The notes beneath the pieces are model-generated. The model was not told the origin of the DNA. It made no database searches and worked only from the letters and a program-made list of their open reading frames with translations. Positions 40,229 through 50,627 of a stretch of DNA of 64,000 nt are shown here, in pieces (position 1 is the first letter of the stretch; each line of letters opens with the position of its first letter). A program made the position numbers and the translations under genes. The stretch comes from Polynucleobacter necessarius (GTDB taxonomy: Bacteria > Pseudomonadota > Gammaproteobacteria > Burkholderiales > Burkholderiaceae), in the NCBI RefSeq assembly GCF_900095185.1, contig NZ_LT606948.1, forward strand, positions 310,001-374,000, written 5' to 3'.

Positions 40229-40984
40229 ATGAATACATCACCATTTCCAAAACAATTTGCGCTCGATATCAGCCATTCACCCAAAGCTAGTCTAGAAAAC
40301 TATCTCCCCGGAAAAGATCTTGCCTTAGTTTCCACCTTGCAAGAAATTGAGTGCTCTTGGAACACATCCCAGAATCAAAAAACTACCAACCCCTTAAATC
40401 AGCGTTGGATTTATTGGTGGGGGCCTGCAGGCTCTGGACGCAGCCACTTACTCAATGCCATGCAAAATGCTGCTGATCTTATTCGGCTCGAACAGGCAAT
40501 CCTCAATCCTACAGACCCTACCTCCTGGGTACGTTTAGAGGAAAAATTAGGATCCAAGGTAGGGAGCCCGATTCCTTTTGTTATTACCGTAGACGACGTC
40601 GATCAATTAGATGAGCGCCTTGTCGGCTCTTTATTTCGCATCCTCAATGTAGTGCAAGCCAGTAAAGCAATCTATATTTTTATGGCCGGTAATACTGCTC
40701 CAGCCTCTCTGCAGCTTCGCGAGGACCTTCGCACCCGCTTGGGCTGGGGCTTGGTGTTTCAGACGCAGCTTTTGGATGATGATGAGAAAATACAGGCACT
40801 AGAACAGGCAGCTAAAGCCCGAGGACTCGTTTTATCGCCAGATATATTATCTTGGTTGTTTTCCCACTTTTATCGAGATATGCCCAGCCTAATGGGATTG
40901 ATTGACGCATTAGATGCTTACTCTTTAGAAACCAAACGTGCTGTAACCTTGCCTCTTGTACGTCAGCTTTTGCAGCATAAATAA
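40229..40984 (+). CDS. hda: DnaA-related regulator Hda
   Basis: 251-residue DnaA-homologous AAA protein. In E. coli Hda works with the sliding clamp to stimulate DnaA-ATP hydrolysis after initiation. The start ATG 40229 (MNTSPFPKQFALDISH) places a clamp-binding-like segment at the N-terminus, and WWGPAGSGRSHLLNAM near 67 is the modified P-loop. FVITVDDVDQLDE near 122 is the Walker B region. The preceding in-frame ATG (40178) is inside the permease relic and is rejected. The HAD phosphatase follows 18 bp later. Confidence 0.88.
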   Translation: MNTSPFPKQFALDISHSPKASLENYLPGKDLALVSTLQEIECSWNTSQNQKTTNPLNQRWIYWWGPAGSGRSHLLNAMQNAADLIRLEQAILNPTDPTSWVRLEEKLGSKVGSPIPFVITVDDVDQLDERLVGSLFRILNVVQASKAIYIFMAGNTAPASLQLREDLRTRLGWGLVFQTQLLDDDEKIQALEQAAKARGLVLSPDILSWLFSHFYRDMPSLMGLIDALDAYSLETKRAVTLPLVRQLLQHK

Positions 40985-41002
40985 TTTATTCAATACCTAC
41001 TT

Positions 41003-41683
41003 GTGACCCAGTTAGCTCTTTTCGATTTAGACAATACCCTTTTGCCCTGCGATAGCGACTACGAATGGGGCCAATTTTTGGCTCGCATTGGCCTTGTTGA
41101 TGGCGATTACTACGCAAGAAAAAATGAACGTTTCTATCAAGACTATAAAGATGGTAAGTTAGATATTCATGAGTTTTTACGCTTCGCCTTAAAACCACTT
41201 TCTGAACATTCCCGAGCGCAACTGAAAGAATGGCATGACGCTTTTATGAAAGAAGTGATTCATGGACAACTGCGACAAGAAGCTTTGGATCTAGTAAAAC
41301 GTCATCAGGATGCTGGGGATCTGTGCTGCGTTATTACAGCTACCAATAGCTTTGTAACACGCCCGATCGTTGAGAGTTTTGGCATAGAACATTTGATTGC
41401 CACCGAGCCAGCCACTATCGATAACCAACACTTGGCCAACTATACCGGTGAAGTCAAAGGCATTCCCAACTTCAGGGAAGGCAAGATTCAAAATCTACAT
41501 AACTGGTTAGCATCTCAAAACCTATCATTTGATGCCTTACCCTACAGCTATTTTTACTCTGACTCAATGAACGATCTGCCTTTGCTTGAAAAAGTCAGTC
41601 ATCCTGTCGCTACCAATCCGGATGATCGTCTGCGCAACGAAACTCTGCGGCGTAACTGGCCCATTCTTGAATTGTTTGCATGA
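41003..41683 (+). CDS. HAD-superfamily phosphatase (SerB/HAD-IB type)
   Basis: 226-residue HAD subfamily IB hydrolase. Motif I FDLDNTLLPCDSDYEW (residues 7-22), motif II threonine in CVITATNSFV near 110, and motif IV YSDSMNDLPLLEK near 179 are all visible. Substrate unknown; relatives include phosphoserine and histidinol-phosphate phosphatases. The start is GTG 41003. It overlaps pcnB by four bases (ATGA), in the conserved hda-HAD-pcnB-folK order. Confidence 0.88.
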   Translation: MTQLALFDLDNTLLPCDSDYEWGQFLARIGLVDGDYYARKNERFYQDYKDGKLDIHEFLRFALKPLSEHSRAQLKEWHDAFMKEVIHGQLRQEALDLVKRHQDAGDLCCVITATNSFVTRPIVESFGIEHLIATEPATIDNQHLANYTGEVKGIPNFREGKIQNLHNWLASQNLSFDALPYSYFYSDSMNDLPLLEKVSHPVATNPDDRLRNETLRRNWPILELFA

Positions 41684-43083
41684 TCACCAAATTTATCAAG
41701 CGTATTTTGCGGCGCGACCCCATGATCAAGCATACGCAGGCCAACCACACTGGGGCTCCAAAACGGATTCCAAAAAAATCGCATCGTATTGACCCAAACT
41801 TACTCTCTAAGAACGCAGTCAAAGTAACCCATACTTTGCAACAAGCTGGTTATGAGGCCTTTATTGTTGGAGGTGCGGTCAGAGACCTTGCTCTTGGCAT
41901 AAGTCCAAAAGATTTTGATGTTGCGACTAATGCCACACCCGATCAAGTTCAAAGACTATTTCGTAAGGCGCGACTTATTGGGCGTCGCTTTCAGATTGTG
42001 CATGTGACCTTTTTTGGCAAAGGTCACCCTGAAATCATTGAAGTATCTACTTTCAGGGGTTTATTAGAGAACGCAGGTGATCACGTTGCTGAGAGTGGCC
42101 GAATTTTGCGAGATAACGTCTGGGGCTCACAGGGTGAAGATGCGGCTAGACGTGATTTCACTATCAACGCCATGTATTACGACCCTTCCTCAGAAACCGT
42201 CTTAGACTATCACGGCGGCATGGCAGATATGCAAAAGAAAACTTTGCGCATGATTGATGATCCGGCCAAACGCTATCGTGAAGACCCTGTTCGCATGCTA
42301 AGAGCGGTGCGTTTCTCAGCCAAAACTGGCTTCGAATTAGACCCTGCCACACGAGAGCCTATCGCAAAATTGGGAACCCTTCTAAACGATGTTCCACCAG
42401 CCAGACTTTTTGATGAACTTCTGAAGTTATTAATGTCAGGATACTCTTGGGCCGCTATTCAAGCTTTACAGAAAGCTGGGCTCCATCATGGCCTACTGCC
42501 GTTACTCGATCATATTGTGGATGGAGGAGAAGACTCTAAAGGCGCTAACAATTTTGTAAAACTTGCTTTGGCTCATATCGATGATCGTATTCAATCTGGC
42601 AAAAGTGTCTCAGCTGGATTTTTATTTGCCACCTTGCTTTGGCCTGATTTATTAAAGAATTGGAAGGCCAACTCTAGCAAAGGTATGGCTAATATTCCAG
42701 CACTTCAGGACGCGATGGACGACACGATTGCCACACAAAGTAGTGGCATGACAATTCAACGACGCTTTGAAAGTGATATGCGTGAGATATGGTCCATGCA
42801 ACCCCGCTTTGAAAGACGTGTGGGTCGTTATCCCTATCGCCTTATCGAATCTCCTCGCTTTAGAGCAGGCTATGACTTTATGCTGCTACGCTGCACTACT
42901 ACGGGTGAACTAAACCCTGCTATCGGTCAATGGTGGACGAATTTCATTGCAGCTGATCCAGCAGGGCAAAACGAGCTCATGGCTAGTGCTAAAAATGAAT
43001 CCGACAATAGCCCGAGTCCAGCAAAAAGACAGCGCCGCAGAAAACCTAAATCCACCTTTCCCCCAGAAAGTGAAGCAGGTTAA
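41680..43083 (+). CDS. pcnB: poly(A) polymerase I
   Basis: Adds 3' poly(A) tails to RNA and promotes decay. 467 residues, class II nucleotidyltransferase fold. FIVGGAVRDLALGISPKDFD near 60-79 carries the GG-(x)-D-x-D catalytic core, and RRFQIVHV near 102 and ARRDFTINAMYYDP near 155 follow. The basic N- and C-termini (KRQRRRKPK) suit RNA binding and distinguish it from CCA-adding enzymes. It overlaps the HAD gene; the folK relic follows after ~50 bp. Confidence 0.93.
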   Translation: MITKFIKRILRRDPMIKHTQANHTGAPKRIPKKSHRIDPNLLSKNAVKVTHTLQQAGYEAFIVGGAVRDLALGISPKDFDVATNATPDQVQRLFRKARLIGRRFQIVHVTFFGKGHPEIIEVSTFRGLLENAGDHVAESGRILRDNVWGSQGEDAARRDFTINAMYYDPSSETVLDYHGGMADMQKKTLRMIDDPAKRYREDPVRMLRAVRFSAKTGFELDPATREPIAKLGTLLNDVPPARLFDELLKLLMSGYSWAAIQALQKAGLHHGLLPLLDHIVDGGEDSKGANNFVKLALAHIDDRIQSGKSVSAGFLFATLLWPDLLKNWKANSSKGMANIPALQDAMDDTIATQSSGMTIQRRFESDMREIWSMQPRFERRVGRYPYRLIESPRFRAGYDFMLLRCTTTGELNPAIGQWWTNFIAADPAGQNELMASAKNESDNSPSPAKRQRRRKPKSTFPPESEAG

Positions 43084-43136
43084 GCAGACTTAGAGAAATT
43101 TCAGGAAAGTAGTTTCAATCTCTAGTTTGGAAACCT

Positions 43137-43626
43137 ATGGTACAGGCATATATTGGATTTGGCGGCAACATTGGCGATACGCGTCAGCTTATTACTGATG
43201 CCATTGTTTGTTTAGCACTTCGCTCTGAACTGCAAATTCTGGCTAAAAGCTATTTGCATCAAAGCGCACCCATCGATGCCGCTGGTGGAAACTATATCAA
43301 CGCTGTGATTGAAATAGAGACCGAACTGAGCCCTGACGGCCTTCTTCATGTTTGCCAGGCGATTGAGAAAGAATGTGGATGTGAGCGGTCCTATACAAAT
43401 GCACCAATAACTCTTGATCTTGATATCTTCTCCTTCGAGGGAGTGACTCAAAACGAGACTGAACTGATGCTCCCTCCCTCCCCAAGATTATCGAGCGTTC
43501 ATTTGTGCTACTACCACTACTGGAACTCGCCCCCGACATCCTCCTACCTAACCGGGGCGAATTAAAGACTTATTTACCTAACGTTGCCCACCAAAGAATC
43601 GAAAAGCTCGCCTGCAGGAACTGTAA
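43137..43626 (+). pseudogene. folK: frameshifted folK (hydroxymethyldihydropterin pyrophosphokinase)
   Basis: HPPK activates 6-hydroxymethyl-dihydropterin for folate synthesis. ATG 43137 opens MVQAYIGFGGNIGDTRQLIT, and the frame is correct through ITLDLDIFSFEGV near 43410-43446. It then shifts in the repeated CTCCCTCCCTCCCC tract near 43469-43482. The true C-terminus continues in another frame as MLLPLLELAPDILLPNRG from 43505, and its stop is also displaced. The family needs this C-terminal half, so the gene is probably dead. The 3' limit is approximate. Confidence 0.85.
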
Positions 43627-43682
43627 TTGCGGGGGAAAGCCACTTATAGCCAATCGGCTCATTAATTCATTAAACTCTCGCC

Positions 43683-44498
43683 ATGGGTTACTTACAGGGC
43701 GATAAGCCAATCACGATTACCAAGCTCCTCGCAATACATGCTGAGGGTGAAAAGATTTGTATGCTGACCGTATATGACTCCACTATGTCAGCACTTCTAA
43801 ATCACTGTGGTGTTGAGACCATTTTGATTGGTGACTCACTAGGAAATGTGATTCAAGGGCATTCCAGCACAACACCAGTCACCATTGAGCAGATGACATA
43901 TCACACACCGAATGCGTTGCTCGTGCCAATACTCATGCGTTTGTTATCGCAGACCTTTCATTCGCAAGTTATGGCGATCCAGTGCAAGCCCTGGAATCTT
44001 CCGTATTGCTGATGCGTGCAGAGGCTGATATGGTCAGGCGGTGGCGACTGGCAGGTTGATGTCATTCAATATCTAGTAGAACGTAGTGTTCCTGTCTGCG
44101 CACACTTGGGCCTATTGCCCCAATCGGTTCATGTGTTGGGTGGGTATATAAAGTCCAAAGGAAATCCAAGGATGCTGCAAGCGTCATGCTCGAGCAAGCT
44201 CTCGCTTGTCAAGCAGCTGGCGCTCAGATGGTGGTGCTCGAAGCAATTCCCTATCTGCTCGGTGAAAAAATTACTGCCGAGCTTCATATTCCAACCATTA
44301 GAATTGGTGCCGTCCCAGATTGTTCAGGACTGGCATTGGTTTGACAGGATATGCTGGGAATAAGTCCAGACAAGGCACCTAAGTTTGTTAAAAACTGTAT
44401 GGATGGCGCTTCATTCGATTGAAGCGCCTACTAAGGCTTATGTGCGCGCAGTGAAGTCCGGAAAATTCCCCGGACCAGAGCACGGGTTTGCAGGCTAA
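43683..44498 (+). pseudogene. panB: broken panB (ketopantoate hydroxymethyltransferase)
   Basis: PanB makes ketopantoate for pantothenate and CoA. The start ATG 43683 ([20 protein letters not shown]) is good and [20 protein letters not shown] (near 43807-43866) is preserved. A frameshift follows after MTYHT near 43905, and the frame stops at about 44012. [34 protein letters not shown] and the terminal KSGKFPGPEHGFAG are legible in shifting frames up to the TAA at 44496-44498. At least four lesions. Confidence 0.9.
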
Positions 44499-44520
44499 TG
44501 AAAAGCCTGCTCCCCATTTT
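44490..44520 (+). terminator. hairpin at the end of the panB relic
   Basis: GCAGGCT (44490-44496) and AGCCTGC (44504-44510) form a 7 bp stem with a 7-nt loop. The following TCCCCATTTT is a weak T-tract. Overlaps the panB stop codon. Confidence 0.5.
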
Positions 44521-44524
44521 CTTT

Positions 44525-45646
44525 TTAACTAAAGAAACTCTTTACGCCGTCAAACCAACCTTTTTGCTGAGGGCTATGTTTGTCGCTCCCAGACTTCAAA
44601 CTATCATCAAATGTTTGAAGTAGATTCTTTTGCTCATCAGTGAGCTTCACAGGAGTCTCAACGAGCACATGCACAAAGAGATCTCCCACCAAAGCAGAAC
44701 GCAAACCCTTAATGCCCTTATTGCGCAAACGGAAAGTCTTACCAGTCTGAGTTCCCTCGGGAATAGGAAATTCAACCCGACCTTGAAGGGTGGGCACCTC
44801 AATATCACCACCGATGGTTGCAGTTGCAAAAGAGATTGGCATTTGCACATGCAAATCACTACCGTCGCGCTCAAATACTTTGTGTGGCTTCACTCGTACT
44901 TCAACATAAAGATCGCCTGATGGTCCGCCGTTAATTCCAGGCTCCCCATTGCCGACTGAACGTACGCGCATACCATCGTCAATACCTGCTGGTATCTTAA
45001 TCTCAAGGATTTTTTGCTCTTTATGCTTACCGGTACCATGACAGCTTTTACATGGCTTCGGAATGTACTCACCAGTACCACGGCACTTTGGACAAGTCTG
45101 CTGCATAGAAAAGAAGCCTTGTTGAACACGTACCTGACCATGTCCACTACAAGTGGTACATGTTTCTGCTTTAGTTCCTGGCTCTGCACCAGTTCCATGG
45201 CATGGCTTGCAATTACTCCAACTAGGGACGCGAATCTGAGTTGTATAATCTTCAGCGGCTTGCTCTAAGGTGATCTCCATGTTATAGCGCAAATCAGCGC
45301 CTTTATAGACTTGCGGACCTGAATGCCGGCCGCCGCCTTGACCGAAGATATCGCCAAAGATATCGCCAAAGGCGTCGGCAAATCCGCCAGCACCAAAACC
45401 GCCACCCATCGCTGGATCTACACCAGCGTGACCATACTGATCATAAGCAGCTCGTTTATTGGGATCAGTCAGTGTTTCATAAGCCTCTTTGGCCTCTTTA
45501 AATTGGGCTTCAGCCGTTTTGCTATCGGGATTGCGATCAGGGTGGTACTTCATTGCCAACTTACGATAGGCTTTTTTTAGCTCTGCCTCGCTGGCTCCTT
45601 TTGATACACCAAGCACTTTATAAAAATCGCGTTTACTTTTAGGCAC
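44525..45646 (-). CDS. dnaJ: chaperone DnaJ
   Basis: Hsp40 co-chaperone, stimulates DnaK ATPase. 373 residues. J-domain with HPDRNPD near 34; Gly/Phe linker [18 protein letters not shown] near 80; four zinc-finger repeats [32 protein letters not shown] between about 145 and 210; then the C-terminal substrate domains. The frame is intact. It is downstream of dnaK with 100 bp between, which contain a hairpin (45676-45700) but no T-tract. Confidence 0.97.
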   Translation of the reverse strand: MPKSKRDFYKVLGVSKGASEAELKKAYRKLAMKYHPDRNPDSKTAEAQFKEAKEAYETLTDPNKRAAYDQYGHAGVDPAMGGGFGAGGFADAFGDIFGDIFGQGGGRHSGPQVYKGADLRYNMEITLEQAAEDYTTQIRVPSWSNCKPCHGTGAEPGTKAETCTTCSGHGQVRVQQGFFSMQQTCPKCRGTGEYIPKPCKSCHGTGKHKEQKILEIKIPAGIDDGMRVRSVGNGEPGINGGPSGDLYVEVRVKPHKVFERDGSDLHVQMPISFATATIGGDIEVPTLQGRVEFPIPEGTQTGKTFRLRNKGIKGLRSALVGDLFVHVLVETPVKLTDEQKNLLQTFDDSLKSGSDKHSPQQKGWFDGVKSFFS

Positions 45647-45675
45647 AGCCTATTCCTCTCAACTACCTGAATGAC

Positions 45676-45700
45676 ACAAGTCAGCACGAGGCCGACTTGT
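45676..45700 (-). other. hairpin in the dnaK-dnaJ intergenic region
   Basis: ACAAGTC and GACTTGT form a 7 bp stem with an 11-nt loop. No T-run follows on the minus strand, so it is not a standard terminator; it could stabilise the upstream dnaK transcript end. Inference only. Confidence 0.35.
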
Positions 45701-45746
45701 TATTTAAATACATCAAAACTGTGTTACTGAATGTCTGATTTCAGAA

Positions 45747-47657
45747 TTACTTCTTATCATCCACTTCTTTAAAGTCAGCATCGACCACATCCGCATCAGG
45801 AGCAGCCCCACTAGGTGAGCCACCTGCTTTAGCTTGCTCAGCAGCCATAACTTTTTCGCCTAGCTTCTGACTAGCTTTACCTAATGCTTCTGTCTTGGCT
45901 TCAATGGCCGCTTTGTCACTGCCTTTGATTGCTTCATCCAACCCTTTGAGGGCAGCCTCAATCGCCTCTTTTTCAGAAACTTCTAAGTTGGCACCATGCT
46001 CCTCCAAGGCTTTCTTAGTGGAGTGGGCCAAGGCGTCTGCAGTATTGCGTGCAGTCACCAACTCAAGTGCTTTCTTATCCTCGGCAGCATTTGCTTCAGC
46101 ATCCTTTACCATGCGCTGAATTTCTTCTTCTGTCAAACCAGAATTTGCCTTTATGGTGATCTTGTTCTCTTTACCAGTGGTTTTATCTTTTGCTGTTACA
46201 TGCAAAATGCCGTTGGCATCGATATCAAAAGTCACTTCAATTTGTGGCATACCACGCTGCGCTGGGGCAATACCTTCGAGGTTAAATTCACCAAGCAGTT
46301 TATTTGCAGCAGCCATCTCTCGCTCACCTTGATAGCATTTAATCGTTACCGCAGGCTGATTATCTTCCGCAGTGGAATAAACCTGTGAGTGCTTCGTAGG
46401 AATCGTGGTGTTCTTTGGAATCATCTTGGTCATCACGCCGCCAAGAGTCTCGATCCCCAATGACAACGGGGTAACGTCTAAAAGCAACACGTCTTTACGA
46501 TCGCCAGACAAGACAGAGCCTTGAATTGCAGCACCAACAGCCACAGCCTCATCAGGGTTAACGTCCTTACGAGGCTCTTTACCAAAGATTTCTTTTACTT
46601 TGTCCTGAACTGCAGGCATGCGGGTTTGGCCACCGACCAAAATTACGTCGTCGATATCAGCCACATTGACACCTGCATCTTTAATTGCAGTTAAGCAAGG
46701 ACCGGCAGTGCGGTTAATCAACTCTTCAACTAAAGACTCTAATTTGGCACGAGTTAACTTTAAGTTTAAATGCTTAGGACCACTAGCGTCAGCGGTCACA
46801 TAAGGCAAGTTGATTTCCGTTTGTTGGGCAGATGACAACTCAATCTTGGCTTTTTCTGCAGCATCTTTAAGACGCTGCAATGCCAAGACATCTTTACTCA
46901 AGTCAACGCCTTGCTCTTTCTTAAACTCGGCAATGATCCAATCAATGATGCGTTGGTCAAAGTCTTCACCACCCAAGAAGGTATCACCGTTAGTAGAAAG
47001 CACTTCAAACTGCTTTTCACCATCAACGTTAGCTATCTCAATGATAGAGACATCAAATGTACCGCCGCCTAAGTCATAGACGGCAATCTTACGATCGACC
47101 TTGTCTTGCTTGTCTAAGCCAAACGCTAATGCAGCAGCAGTTGGCTCGTTGATGATGCGCTTCACATCTAAACCGGCAATACGACCGGCATCTTTAGTTG
47201 CTTGACGTTGGCTATCGTTAAAGTAAGCAGGCACAGTAATGACTGCCTCTGTCACTTCTTCGCCAAGGTAGTCTTCAGCAGTTTTCTTCATTTTGCGCAG
47301 AATTTCCGCAGACACTTGCTGTGGTGCCATTTTCTTATCGCGTGCTTCAACCCAAGCGTCACCATTATCCGCTTTAATAATTACATAAGGCATCAAAGAG
47401 ATATCCTTTTGCACTTCTGGATCTTCAAACTTGCGACCCATCAAACGTTTCACTGCGTAAATTGTGTTTTTAGGATTAGTTACTGATTGACGCTTTGCAG
47501 GTGCGCCAACTAACACTTCGCCATCTTCGACGTAGGCGATGATGGAAGGAGTTGTGCGAGCGCCTTCAGCATTCTCGACAACTTTAGGCGCATTGTTTTC
47601 AACGACTGAAACGCATGAATTCGTGGTTCCTAAGTCGATACCGATAATCTTTCCCAT
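45747..47657 (-). CDS. dnaK: chaperone DnaK (Hsp70)
   Basis: 636-residue Hsp70. N-terminal ATPase domain with [16 protein letters not shown] at residues 5-20, [15 protein letters not shown] near 168 and [14 protein letters not shown] near 191; linker [12 protein letters not shown] near 388; substrate-binding domain and a C-terminal lid ending in [13 protein letters not shown]. The frame is intact. A sigma-32 promoter lies about 60-90 bp upstream (47717-47744), so heat-shock induction by RpoH is expected. Confidence 0.98.
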   Translation of the reverse strand: MGKIIGIDLGTTNSCVSVVENNAPKVVENAEGARTTPSIIAYVEDGEVLVGAPAKRQSVTNPKNTIYAVKRLMGRKFEDPEVQKDISLMPYVIIKADNGDAWVEARDKKMAPQQVSAEILRKMKKTAEDYLGEEVTEAVITVPAYFNDSQRQATKDAGRIAGLDVKRIINEPTAAALAFGLDKQDKVDRKIAVYDLGGGTFDVSIIEIANVDGEKQFEVLSTNGDTFLGGEDFDQRIIDWIIAEFKKEQGVDLSKDVLALQRLKDAAEKAKIELSSAQQTEINLPYVTADASGPKHLNLKLTRAKLESLVEELINRTAGPCLTAIKDAGVNVADIDDVILVGGQTRMPAVQDKVKEIFGKEPRKDVNPDEAVAVGAAIQGSVLSGDRKDVLLLDVTPLSLGIETLGGVMTKMIPKNTTIPTKHSQVYSTAEDNQPAVTIKCYQGEREMAAANKLLGEFNLEGIAPAQRGMPQIEVTFDIDANGILHVTAKDKTTGKENKITIKANSGLTEEEIQRMVKDAEANAAEDKKALELVTARNTADALAHSTKKALEEHGANLEVSEKEAIEAALKGLDEAIKGSDKAAIEAKTEALGKASQKLGEKVMAAEQAKAGGSPSGAAPDADVVDADFKEVDDKK

Positions 47658-47716
47658 AATTACTCCAAAAAATTAAGTTGCTGTTTTGTACGTTGATGCA
47701 TATTTCGATACCCATT

Positions 47717-47744
47717 AAATGGGGTCTACAAATAGGATTTCAAG
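47717..47744 (-). promoter_or_regulatory. sigma-32 (RpoH) promoter of dnaK
   Basis: On the minus strand, CTTGAAA (47744-47738), a 13 bp spacer and CCCCATTT (47724-47717). This matches the RpoH consensus (CTTGAAA-N11-16-CCCCATnT) at every fixed position. The dnaK ATG is about 60 bp downstream. Confidence 0.88.
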
Positions 47745-47746
47745 GG

Positions 47747-47774
47747 CAAAAAAGGCAGATTTCTGCCTTTTTTA
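47747..47774. terminator. bidirectional-looking terminator between grpE and dnaK
   Basis: Near-palindromic AAAAAAGGCAGATTTCTGCCTTTTTT. On the minus strand it would end the grpE transcript just upstream of the dnaK promoter, separating the two units. Confidence 0.75.
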
Positions 47775-47819
47775 TGCCTTTTAATGGCTTTTTTGGGGTT
47801 CTACACCCAGATAGCGAAC

Positions 47820-48377
47820 TTATTTAGGGGCACTGACCGTAACCAAAGCAGGTCTCAAAACCCGATCCGCAACGGTGTACCCCTTTTGCAAAACTGAAAC
47901 CACGGTATTGGGCTCTTGCTCGGCAGGCACAGAAGCAATAGCTTGGTGGTGATGGGGGTCAAATTTATCGCCCACAGCTGGGTGAATTTCTGTCATGCGA
48001 CCCTTTTCAAAAGCAGATAACAATTGCTTGAGGGTAATTTCCAAGCCCTCTTTGAAGGCCTTGGCATCGCCAGCATCCGTACTCAATGCAGCGTAAAGAC
48101 TATCGGTTACCGGAACTAAGTGCTCTGCAAAGCTTTCAATCGCGAATTTATGGGCTTTGGCGACATCTTCAACTGCACGACGTCGAATATTTTCTCCCTC
48201 AGCCTTAGCGCGTAAAAAATTATCTTGTAACTCACCAATCCTTTGATTGAGTTCGGCAATCTCTTGCTCCGGAGTTTTAGCTGCGGACTCTGAATTTGTT
48301 GCAGCCGCATCCGTAGCGCCTGGATCGATGGATAGGTCCTCCTGCTCCGAGGATGGATTTTGATTTTCTTGTGTCAT
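47820..48377 (-). CDS. grpE: nucleotide exchange factor GrpE
   Basis: Exchanges nucleotide on DnaK. 185 residues: acidic N-terminus, long helix ([20 protein letters not shown] near 37-56) and the C-terminal beta domain with the family signature around [13 protein letters not shown] near 138 and [18 protein letters not shown] near 161. The frame is intact. Preceded by hemH on the same strand, 66 bp away. Confidence 0.96.
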   Translation of the reverse strand: MTQENQNPSSEQEDLSIDPGATDAAATNSESAAKTPEQEIAELNQRIGELQDNFLRAKAEGENIRRRAVEDVAKAHKFAIESFAEHLVPVTDSLYAALSTDAGDAKAFKEGLEITLKQLLSAFEKGRMTEIHPAVGDKFDPHHHQAIASVPAEQEPNTVVSVLQKGYTVADRVLRPALVTVSAPK

Positions 48378-48420
48378 GGGTGCTCTCTTACTTTTCTATG
48401 AAGATCATTATTACTTTGCA

Positions 48421-48448
48421 ATATGGAACCAATTCATTCTATTTCAAC
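48421..48448 (-). promoter_or_regulatory. candidate sigma-32 promoter of grpE
   Basis: On the minus strand, GTTGAAA (48448-48442), 13 bp, then TTCCATAT (48428-48421). It matches the RpoH consensus at 6 of 7 and 5 of the 7 fixed -10 positions and is placed ~45 bp before the grpE ATG, with the same 13 bp spacer as the dnaK promoter. Weaker than the dnaK site. Confidence 0.5.
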
Positions 48449-49538
48449 CCTGATTCCTCTCAGCTAACTGGGCCCTCTCATGACGCTTTGCTAATTCAGG
48501 CTCAGATTCCACACCCAAAGCCCAGCCTTGTAAATGATGATGGGCAATAGCACTCAGGGCATCGATCCACTTGGGATTACTATTCAAGCAGAGGATGTAC
48601 CGATAATCTTTTCCACCATGCTCCAAAAAAATTTCGCGGGCCTCCATTGCGATTTCTTCTAAGGTCTCTAGACAGTCAGCGGGGAAACCAGGACAAAAAA
48701 TGTCGATGCGTTGACAACCTTCTTTAGCCAACTTTTCAATCGTGGATGCGGTATATGGCTTCAACCACTCGGTTTTACCAAAGCGCGACTGAAAAGTCAC
48801 AAGATATTGCCCTGGCTCTAAACCTAATGACTCACCTAATAAGCGTCCTGTCTTCAAACACTCACAATGATAGGGATCGCCCTTCATCAGATTACGCTTA
48901 GGCAAGCCATGAAAAGCCATCACAAAGCGATCACCCTTGGCAAAATCAGGTCGGCTCTCACTATCCCAGCTAGCAAGAACCTGATCACGTAGCGCTGCAA
49001 TATAAGCAGAATTATCGTGATAGTGCTTTACCAAGCGCAACTCAGGTTGATCGCGCCAACTTTTCAAAACCCTGAATACTTCGTCAAAACTAGAGGCAGT
49101 GGTTGTTGCAGAGTACTGGGGGTACAAAGGTAGTAACAGCAAACGCTCCATACCTTGAGCCTTCAGGCCCTCAAGAACAGATTGCGTAGATGGATCTCCA
49201 TAACGCATAGCCAAATCAACCAAGACCGTATGACCTTCATTGGCGAATTTCTCACCAAGATCTTTAGCTTGTAAGCGTGAGTAATGCATCAATGGAGAGC
49301 CTAACTTTGGCAGCCAAATAATGGCATATTTTTTAGCAGAAGCACTACTACGAATGGGCAAAATAATGCCGTTCAAAATAAACCACCAGATGAAACGAGG
49401 AATTTCAACCACACGCGGATCAGAGAGAAAATCTTTTAAGTAAGCACGTACCGCTTTTGGTCTTGGTGCTGATGGCGTGCCTAAGTTCAGCAATAAAACT
49501 GCGGTTTTGGAGGCGCGTAAGTGTGGGTTCTGATTCAA
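48444..49538 (-). CDS. hemH: ferrochelatase
   Basis: Inserts iron into protoporphyrin IX, the last step of heme synthesis. 364 residues. The N-terminus has VLLLNLGTPSAPRP near 15, PLYPQYSATTTASSFDEV near 138-155, the catalytic histidine in MAFHGLPKRNLMKGDPYHCE near 210-229, and the C-terminal CPGFPADCLETLEEI near 290. The frame is intact. It sits between the hrcA relic and grpE, an order conserved in Burkholderiales. Confidence 0.95.
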   Translation of the reverse strand: MNQNPHLRASKTAVLLLNLGTPSAPRPKAVRAYLKDFLSDPRVVEIPRFIWWFILNGIILPIRSSASAKKYAIIWLPKLGSPLMHYSRLQAKDLGEKFANEGHTVLVDLAMRYGDPSTQSVLEGLKAQGMERLLLLPLYPQYSATTTASSFDEVFRVLKSWRDQPELRLVKHYHDNSAYIAALRDQVLASWDSESRPDFAKGDRFVMAFHGLPKRNLMKGDPYHCECLKTGRLLGESLGLEPGQYLVTFQSRFGKTEWLKPYTASTIEKLAKEGCQRIDIFCPGFPADCLETLEEIAMEAREIFLEHGGKDYRYILCLNSNPKWIDALSAIAHHHLQGWALGVESEPELAKRHERAQLAERNQG

Positions 49539-49570
49539 GATGGATTGTCTCTAATAATTGAAATAAATAG

Positions 49571-50590
49571 GTGGGCTCTGATGAGCTCAAGGCGCCGGAA
49601 AGTCATTTAGAGGTAATGTCGACAATGGGAATCACCCGATCATCGTCCATACGTGTGGGCGTCTATGACGCCCAGTGTTCCGACAATCTGACCGCCAACA
49701 CTTGTAGGAGCGCTAATTACAGCAAGATCCTCATAAGGCAGCAAATCACTTTCACCCCCAATGAAAATCTGTACTCCATCTGCATGACTTGAAACATCGA
49801 GTAACTGCATCAAAACTGATTTTTGCTCCAGCATGTCAAACATTTTGCGCAACTTATCCAAGTTAGAGCTTAAATCACCAACATTTAGTAAGCGACGCTC
49901 TCCAGACAAAATCATATCGCCTCTACCCATAGCGTAATCAGAAAGACCGCTTTGCAGAGCCAGGGCCATTAATCCAGAGATATCTGCGCGTAAGTTGTCT
50001 ATATCAGATTTGCGATGCGACCGCACTTGATCAAAACTTGTACCTGCGAAATGGGTCTTAATAAAATTACCCACCTCAATGAGTTGGCTTGGTGAGCAGT
50101 CTTGCGTAGTAGGCAGGATTCGATTCTGCATATTGCCCTCTGGAGCCACCATGATGAGCAAAATCTTGCCTTCACCCAAACGCAGGAATTCAATATGTTT
50201 AAAAACTTGAGCACGCTTTGGCGTCATCACCACCCCAGCAAAATGGGTCAAGTTAGACAAAATCTGAGCTGCCAAGGTCAATACTCGCTGGGGAGAGTCA
50301 GGCAAAAGGCCTTTTTCAACTTCTCTAGCGGCTATTTTCTCCAAGGGGCGGACAGTCACCATGGTATCTACGAATAAACGATAGCCCCGTGGCGTAGGAA
50401 TACGGCCAGCGGAGGTATGCGGGCTAGTTACTAAACCTATATCCTCGAGATCAGTCATCACATTCCGAATGGTGGCTGCCGAGAGGTCTCAACCAGAATA
50501 TCGAGACAGGGTACGCGAGCCAATAGGCTGGCCCTCCTCGATATAGCGCTCGATGAGGGTTTTTAAAAGGGCGCGGGAACGTTCTTCCAT
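49571..50590 (-). pseudogene. hrcA: broken heat-shock repressor HrcA
   Basis: HrcA represses groE/dnaK-type operons by binding CIRCE. ATG 50590 opens [20 protein letters not shown], the winged-helix DNA-binding start. A TGA near 50492 (context SRYSG-stop-DLSAATIRNVM) replaces what is most likely a leucine codon. The remaining frame, 50461-49640, is open and conserved (SAGRIPTPRGYRLFVDTMVT) but its C-terminus is frameshifted: after GTLGVI the expected conserved end is displaced, and MIGRVIPIVDITSK-like sequence is visible in another frame, then a further stop. A re-initiated product would lack half the DNA-binding domain. Confidence 0.88.
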
Positions 50591-50627
50591 GGTGGAAGGG
50601 ATTTTATGCCTATGGTTTAATCGTTAT

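Noticed and set aside
45676..45700. dnaK terminator
   Set aside because: A 7 bp stem exists but no T-tract follows on the minus strand, so it is listed only as a hairpin.
47658..47819. CIRCE operator (TTAGCACTC-N9-GAGTGCTAA) upstream of dnaK
   Set aside because: Read on both strands; only the RpoH promoter and a terminator hairpin are present, with no 9+9 inverted repeat of this kind.
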